8,232 nucleotides of DNA from an uncultured Bacilli bacterium (GTDB lineage: Bacteria; Bacillota_I; Bacilli_A; RF39; UBA660): NCBI GenBank assembly GCA_934090775.1, contig CAKOKF010000049.1, positions 1 through 8,232 on the forward strand, in the 5' to 3' direction. Shown here piece after piece: positions 5,392 to 8,232 of the stretch. Both the position numbers and the translations under genes were made by a program. Within the stretch, counting starts at the first letter, position 1, and the number at the start of each line of letters is the position of its first letter. The notes under the pieces are model-generated. The model was not told the origin of the DNA and did no database searches. It saw only the letters and a program-made list of their open reading frames with translations.

Positions 5392-6120
5392 TTAACGATG
5401 CATCGATTTTTTACAATTATTTGCTTCATCATTTTGGTTTTCTTTTGGTCCTCTTGGCCCTAAAAAATTGTCATAATTATTTTCATCTTCATCAGCAGGA
5501 ATATTCGGATAAGCTATATCATTGCCATCGCGTTCTACCTCTTTAACATTAAATAATGAAGGCACATCAACTAAGTCACCACAATGAATCTTTTCCCATA
5601 ATTTTTCAGCCTCTTTAACAATTTCCGCCCTAGAATTAGGTTCACGTGGTCCTAGAAGCTCCGAATCTTTAGACTCATCAGCATAAATCTCACCATTAAT
5701 AATCACATCTATATCACTTTTGCTAGAAACCTCAGGCACAATTTTTGTTTGCACATATTTCGACTTTTCAGAAGCACTTAATGGCTCTAGAGTTAAAGGC
5801 ATTTTGCCTAATTTTCTCATTATTATTAAATAATATCTTTCTAGTTTTTTTTCATCAAAATACGAAACCTGGTCAAAGCTAAGCTCATGATCAACACCCT
5901 TTATTTCCACAGGAATTAAATCTTGGTTGTCATACACCACATTAACCCATTCTTTTCTAATTTTATTTTTTATTATAAAATAATAGTTAAATAAAACATT
6001 TTCAGGAAAATTAGCAACTTGAGAATAGCTATACTTTCTTTGTAATTTCTTATTTTCAAGAGGAATTAAATTTTGATGATAATGAATCACTCTCACGCAA
6101 ATGTCTAAATCACTTTCCAT
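5392..6120 (-). CDS. Unrecognised protein with an N-terminal tandem repeat and two LGPRxP motifs
   Basis: 242 residues; I do not recognise the family. ATG 6120 has GAGGTG with a 6-base spacing and its own promoter. Residues 11-56 and 61-106 are an ungapped tandem repeat with a period of 50 residues. About 19 of 46 positions are identical, including QxLIPxE, SxxQV, F-x-E and YYxII. Each unit looks like a small alpha/beta or helical module. The C-terminal half is acidic and low in complexity, and contains LLGPREP (155-161) and FLGPRGP (219-225), two near copies of one short motif, both preceded by acidic residues. There is no signal peptide or membrane segment, so it is probably cytoplasmic. 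Two cysteines (180, 236) lie in the tail. It converges on murT-gatD and shares its terminator. Its function cannot be given. The repeat plus repeated short motif suggest a scaffold or partner-binding protein, which is a guess. Confidence 0.8.
   Translation of the reverse strand: MESDLDICVRVIHYHQNLIPLENKKLQRKYSYSQVANFPENVLFNYYFIIKNKIRKEWVNVVYDNQDLIPVEIKGVDHELSFDQVSYFDEKKLERYYLIIMRKLGKMPLTLEPLSASEKSKYVQTKIVPEVSSKSDIDVIINGEIYADESKDSELLGPREPNSRAEIVKEAEKLWEKIHCGDLVDVPSLFNVKEVERDGNDIAYPNIPADEDENNYDNFLGPRGPKENQNDEANNCKKSMHR
5803..6090 (-). repeat. Two tandem protein-coding repeat units, period 150 bases
   Basis: Unit 1 is 5953-6090 and unit 2 is 5803-5940, encoding residues 11-56 and 61-106 of the 242-residue protein. 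They align without gaps at an offset of exactly 50 codons. They diverge at DNA level, so this is an old duplication. Confidence 0.75.
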
Positions 6121-6143
6121 TTTTTCACCTCAAAATCACTTTT

Positions 6144-6172
6144 AGATTACCATAAAAGAAAGCTTTTTTCAA
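6144..6172 (-). promoter_or_regulatory. Promoter of the repeat-containing gene
   Basis: Minus strand: TTGAAA (6172-6167), a 17-base spacer, then TGG-TAATCT, an extended -10 (6149-6144). The -35 directly abuts the stop codon of the upstream gene at 6173. No convincing terminator separates the two genes, so some read-through from the spoIIP unit is possible. Confidence 0.5.
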
Positions 6173-6490
6173 CTAAAATAAGCTTCCTAAGATATTTAAA
6201 AAGTCTTCAATACCACCATCCATCAACTTATCCAAGCTCGTTCCTATTTTACTGCCGAATCTTGATACTCCCGAGGAATAGTCTACATAATCTTTAGTTA
6301 AATAATCTTTTAAATCAATTTCTTTGCCATCTTTAACATCTTGTTCAAACTCACGTAATTTTTCTTCCGTAATTGTTGCTTTACGTCCCATTTTGACATC
6401 ATAATAGCCAGATTCTAAAGCTATATATAAAGCCATAAAAACTAAGAAAAATACAAATAAAATTTTAAAGAAAGGATTAGTCTTTTTCAT
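6173..6490 (-). CDS. Small single-pass membrane protein downstream of spoIIP (YqxA-position protein)
   Basis: 105 residues. A short basic N-terminus (MKKTNPFFK) leads into one hydrophobic segment at about 8-26. Next comes a charged stretch with TEEKLREFEQDVKDGKEIDL (41-60), and the end (about 76-104) looks like an amphipathic helix. The bulk probably faces outside. The start ATG (6490) overlaps the spoIIP stop as ATGA, with AGGAG upstream inside spoIIP, so translation is coupled. In Bacillus, from memory, spoIIP is followed by yqxA, a small protein of about 110 residues with one N-terminal membrane segment. Position, size and topology match, so this is a likely positional counterpart, but I cannot confirm sequence homology. 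A role alongside SpoIIP is inferred from coupling only. Confidence 0.8.
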   Translation of the reverse strand: MKKTNPFFKILFVFFLVFMALYIALESGYYDVKMGRKATITEEKLREFEQDVKDGKEIDLKDYLTKDYVDYSSGVSRFGSKIGTSLDKLMDGGIEDFLNILGSLF

Positions 6491-7425
6491 ATATTAGCTC
6501 CTATATAATCATAAAGTATCTTAGCAAGAACCTCAATCGTATTAGATACTTCTAACATAGTATTATATTGTCCACCTAACTCAATTAGAATACAATTACT
6601 ATTAAAATCTTGATTATATATACCATTAACACCCGGTCCACTTTTTTTATAAATCCCTCTTGTCAAATTAGGATACTTATTCTTAATTAAATCATTTATA
6701 TTTGTTGCTACTTTTAAATTAGCATTATAATTATCATGTTCTAAACCAACTAAGAACATAACTCTAGCATAATCTTTACCATCTATCGTAGTCGTCGTCT
6801 TACTTTTTAAAGAAGAATCTCGATGCAAATCAATAAAAAACTTTAAAGAATTATTATTTTTATAAGTATCTTCTAAATAAATCCGCGAAGCCTTATAAGA
6901 ATCTTTATAAACCCAACCATTTTTCGTTAAAGCATCCTTTATTACTCTTTTTTCTACTATCGTCTTAAGTCCTAAATCATTTAACTTCTCTTGTAAATAA
7001 TAAGAAGCGATCTTAACATCAGGTTTTATATTATAAATATTAAAATAACTACTAGCATAACCCTCTGTATCATGAGTACTATAAATATAAATTACTGGTT
7101 TTTCACTATTAGCTACTTCTTTAACATTATCATCACTTGCATTATTTACTTCTTCACTATTATTTTTACTATCATCTTGTAAACCACTAATTATATTAGT
7201 TATATTACTTTTATCTAAAAAACTGGATTTTATATCACTACTATTAATTTGTCTATTAAAACCAACTTTTAATAAATAGTTTAAATAGTCCTCACTCGAT
7301 ACCATATTTCTTATTTTATAATAAAAATAAAGGTAACTTAAGAAAAAACCTATCAAAATAAAAATCATATATATTATCTTTTTCCAAGTATTTAATTTTC
7401 TTTTACTTTTAAATCTTTTGCTCAT
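6487..7425 (-). CDS. spoIIP: SpoIIP family cell-wall amidase/endopeptidase
   Basis: 312 residues from ATG 7425. An in-frame GTG three codons upstream is part of the AGTGAT ribosome binding site. SpoIIP degrades peptidoglycan with SpoIID and SpoIIM during engulfment of the forespore. A basic cytoplasmic N-terminus and one membrane segment (about 16-36) anchor it, followed by a Ser/Asn-rich linker (about 60-108). The catalytic domain then shows VIYIYSTHDTEGY (111-123, H118), FFIDLHRDSS (196-205, H201), ARVMFLVG (220-227), YPNLTRGIY (251-259), YNQDF (270-274) and LIELGGQYNT (280-289, E282). The conserved His/His/Glu positions are kept, so it should be active. It is shorter than Bacillus SpoIIP (about 400), mainly in the linker. 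It is translationally coupled to the small membrane protein, and nearby rpsT is divergent, as in Bacillus. Confidence 0.92.
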   Translation of the reverse strand: MSKRFKSKRKLNTWKKIIYMIFILIGFFLSYLYFYYKIRNMVSSEDYLNYLLKVGFNRQINSSDIKSSFLDKSNITNIISGLQDDSKNNSEEVNNASDDNVKEVANSEKPVIYIYSTHDTEGYASSYFNIYNIKPDVKIASYYLQEKLNDLGLKTIVEKRVIKDALTKNGWVYKDSYKASRIYLEDTYKNNNSLKFFIDLHRDSSLKSKTTTTIDGKDYARVMFLVGLEHDNYNANLKVATNINDLIKNKYPNLTRGIYKKSGPGVNGIYNQDFNSNCILIELGGQYNTMLEVSNTIEVLAKILYDYIGANI

Positions 7426-7440
7426 AATTATCACTACTTA

Positions 7441-7473
7441 ATTGTAGTTGTTAAGGTTTAAATAATATGTCAA
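7441..7473 (-). promoter_or_regulatory. Weak or unusual promoter candidate for spoIIP
   Basis: Minus strand: a perfect TTGACA (7473-7468), then TACAAT (7446-7441) 21 bases later. That spacing is too long for ordinary housekeeping sigma. No sequence like a -10 lies at 16-18 bases (CAACTA at 17). Either the spacing is regulated or another sigma factor is used. Confidence 0.25.
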
Positions 7474-7564
7474 ATTATGCTTAAAAGTTTAATTTTTTTA
7501 GATTTAATACTAAAAAAGATAAGGTTAGTTAACTTTTAATCTTAATTAATATCATAGAAAATTT

Positions 7565-7900
7565 TTAAAAGAATTCTATCGTACTTGTCACCAAATTTAT
7601 TATATACAGCAGCATGAATGTTTCAAAATCAGTTGATTCTTCCCAAATAGATTCAGCGGCAGTTACCTGTAAAATTGGTCCCCAAATTGAACGACTACCT
7701 GTAGCTTTAAAAAGAGCTAAATCTTTTTTCATTTCTAACCATTTGCCATTTAATATGGTATCGTAGCACTCTATTATATTAAGATACAAGTCAAGCTGCT
7801 CATCATTTTTAGTACTAATAGTGCTACAATCTGCAGCAATTTTTTTCTTCTCCTTTTCGGTTAAATTTAGACTAGCCATTATCTTCTCATACTTTTGCAT
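7565..7900 (-). CDS. Orphan protein, possibly the 3' part of a frameshifted gene
   Basis: 111 residues from ATG 7900; not recognised. It is rich in charged helical stretches early (LNLTEKEKKKIAAD, 12-25), has mixed middle text with NIIECYDTILNGKWLEMKKD (41-60), a SIWGPILQVTAAESIWEES block (71-89), and a hydrophobic end. ATG 7900 has no ribosome binding site. An alternative ATG at 7879 has GAGAAG just upstream. The same frame stays open upstream to 7928 (adding VTKKWYQV), with no start. A second frame, beginning at ATG 7971, runs into it across an A6 run. The complete protein may therefore be about 135 residues, or the gene may be broken. It occupies the slot where Bacillus has gpr, but shows no Gpr motifs. 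No terminator of good quality follows before spoIIP. Confidence 0.5.
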   Translation of the reverse strand: MQKYEKIMASLNLTEKEKKKIAADCSTISTKNDEQLDLYLNIIECYDTILNGKWLEMKKDLALFKATGSRSIWGPILQVTAAESIWEESTDFETFMLLYIINLVTSTIEFF

Positions 7901-7971
7901 GACTTGATACCATTTTTTAGTAACTCATTAATGTTTCCTATAACATCCCAACTTGAAATACAAATTTGCAT
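7879..7971 (-). CDS. Short reading frame that looks like the 5' part of the orphan gene in another frame
   Basis: 30 codons: MQICISSWDVIGNINELLKN, then a tail ending at TAA 7881-7879. Its N-terminal 19 residues look protein-like and join well to WYQVMQKYEKIMASL in the neighbouring frame if one base is gained, or if the ribosome slips -1, at the A6 run 7913-7918. The heptamer A AAA AAT (7918-7912) fits the XXXYYYZ slippery form in the zero frame. The ATG lies about 6 bases from the predicted transcript start and has no ribosome binding site, which weakens the case. Confidence 0.3.
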   Translation of the reverse strand: MQICISSWDVIGNINELLKNGIKSCKSMRR

Positions 7972-7983
7972 CTATTGGCAATT

Positions 7984-8012
7984 ACCCTAGCACAAAATTT
8001 ATTATTTGTCAA
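7984..8012 (-). promoter_or_regulatory. Promoter of the orphan gene
   Basis: Minus strand: a perfect TTGACA (8012-8007), a 17-base spacer, and an extended -10 TGC-TAGGGT (7989-7984). The start would be near 7977, just before the ATG at 7971. The promoter is divergent from that of rpsT and about 70 bases from it. Confidence 0.5.
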
Positions 8013-8021
8013 CTTTTCCTG

Positions 8022-8036
8022 TGCCAACACTGCCAA
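8022..8036. repeat. Tandem TGCCAA direct repeats, possible operator
   Basis: TGCCAA at 8022-8027 and again at 8031-8036 (period 9). An inverted copy, TTGGCA, lies at 7975-7980 within the odd palindrome ATTG-G-CAAT (7974-7982). The three copies bracket the orphan-gene promoter: two just upstream of its -35 and one at its predicted start. Confidence 0.35.
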
Positions 8037-8081
8037 AGTTGCTAATAGTAATTAAAGAATGGAAAAAAGATTTTAAATGCC

Positions 8082-8110
8082 TTGAAAAGTGGCTAAATAT
8101 TTGATAAAAT
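8082..8110 (+). promoter_or_regulatory. Promoter of rpsT
   Basis: TTGAAA (8082-8087), a 17-base spacer, then TAAAAT (8105-8110) preceded by TGA, an extended -10. The leader is about 24 bases, with AAGGAG (8128-8133) 7 bases before the start codon. A strong promoter, as expected for a ribosomal protein gene. Confidence 0.75.
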
Positions 8111-8140
8111 CATATAGACGTTTAAGGAAGGAGCAAGAGT

Positions 8141-8232
8141 ATGGCTAATATTAAAAGTTCTAAGAAAGCGATTAAACAAATTGCTAAAACTACTGCTAAT
8201 AACCATGAATTAAAAGCAAGAGTTAAGAATAC
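8141..8232 (+). CDS. rpsT: 30S ribosomal protein S20, N-terminal part (cut by the window edge)
   Basis: The 30 visible codons begin MANIKSSKKAIKQIAKTTAN and continue NHELKARVKN. This is the typical lysine-rich S20 opening (MANIKSAKKR-type), followed by the first helix with the N-x-x-x-K-x-x-V-K pattern. S20 binds 16S rRNA helices in the small subunit body. The ATG has a strong AAGGAG site and its own promoter. rpsT is divergent from spoIIP, with one orphan gene between; in Bacillus, as I recall, gpr occupies that place. The remaining two thirds of the gene lie outside the window. Confidence 0.93.
   Translation, partial: MANIKSSKKAIKQIAKTTANNHELKARVKN

Noticed and set aside
7565..7900. Orphan gene as a decayed gpr
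   Set aside because: Its position matches gpr, but no stretch resembles the Gpr protease and the size is under a third.
8013..8031. Sigma-54 promoter (TGGCAC on the minus strand)
   Set aside because: No TTGC at the required short spacing; the motif is better explained as the repeated TGCCAA hexamer.
1..8232. Mollicute genetic code (TGA = Trp)
   Set aside because: Tryptophans are encoded by TGG, and TGA ends spoIIP within a classic ATGA overlap.
1..8232. CRISPR array, insertion sequence or riboswitch
   Set aside because: I found no spaced repeats, transposase, terminal inverted repeats or recognisable riboswitch core on either strand.

Overview
This window comes from an AT-rich, low-GC Gram-positive bacterium (Firmicutes/Bacilli). 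The gene set supports this: rnc-smc, yidD, murT-gatD, spoIIP beside rpsT, AGGAG/AGGTG-type ribosome binding sites and A/T-ending codons. The genetic code looks standard: tryptophan is read from TGG (SMC, MurT, SpoIIP), and spoIIP ends in TGA inside an ATGA overlap. It is therefore not a Mycoplasma with TGA=Trp. Several proteins are divergent, which suggests an uncultured Bacilli lineage, perhaps near Erysipelotrichales or RF39-type gut bacteria. That placement is inference.

Layout. (1) 1-1113, minus strand: rnc then smc (5' part only), a compact operon with a strong promoter at 1130-1158. (2) 1311-2485, plus strand: yidD and a ZnuA-like lipoprotein, ended by a strong hairpin terminator. (3) 2486-2956: AT-rich spacer, then a stand-alone tRNA-Ser(GCT) with its own promoter and terminator, then an unusual G-rich patch. 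(4) 2957-3181, minus strand: a 74-residue STAS-like small protein. (5) 3306-5322, plus strand: overlapping murT and gatD, which normally amidate the D-Glu of lipid II. A bidirectional terminator follows and also serves the convergent gene. (6) 5392-6120, minus strand: an unrecognised protein with an ungapped 50-residue tandem repeat and two LGPRxP motifs. (7) 6173-7425, minus strand: spoIIP and a small membrane protein overlapping by 4 bases. (8) 7565-7971, minus strand: an orphan gene whose 5' part seems to lie in another frame across an A6 run. (9) 8141-end, plus strand: rpsT (5' part), with a strong divergent promoter.

Most notable observations. The GatD glutaminase has a glycine where the catalytic cysteine should be and a leucine where the catalytic histidine should be, yet it keeps the fold signatures and its coupling to MurT. 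The ZnuA-like lipoprotein has lost three metal-binding histidines and the acidic ligand. The rpsT / spoIIP / small-membrane-protein arrangement matches the Bacillus rpsT-gpr-spoIIP-yqxA locus as I remember it, but the gpr slot holds an unrelated orphan gene. All family comparisons are from memory; no searches were run.
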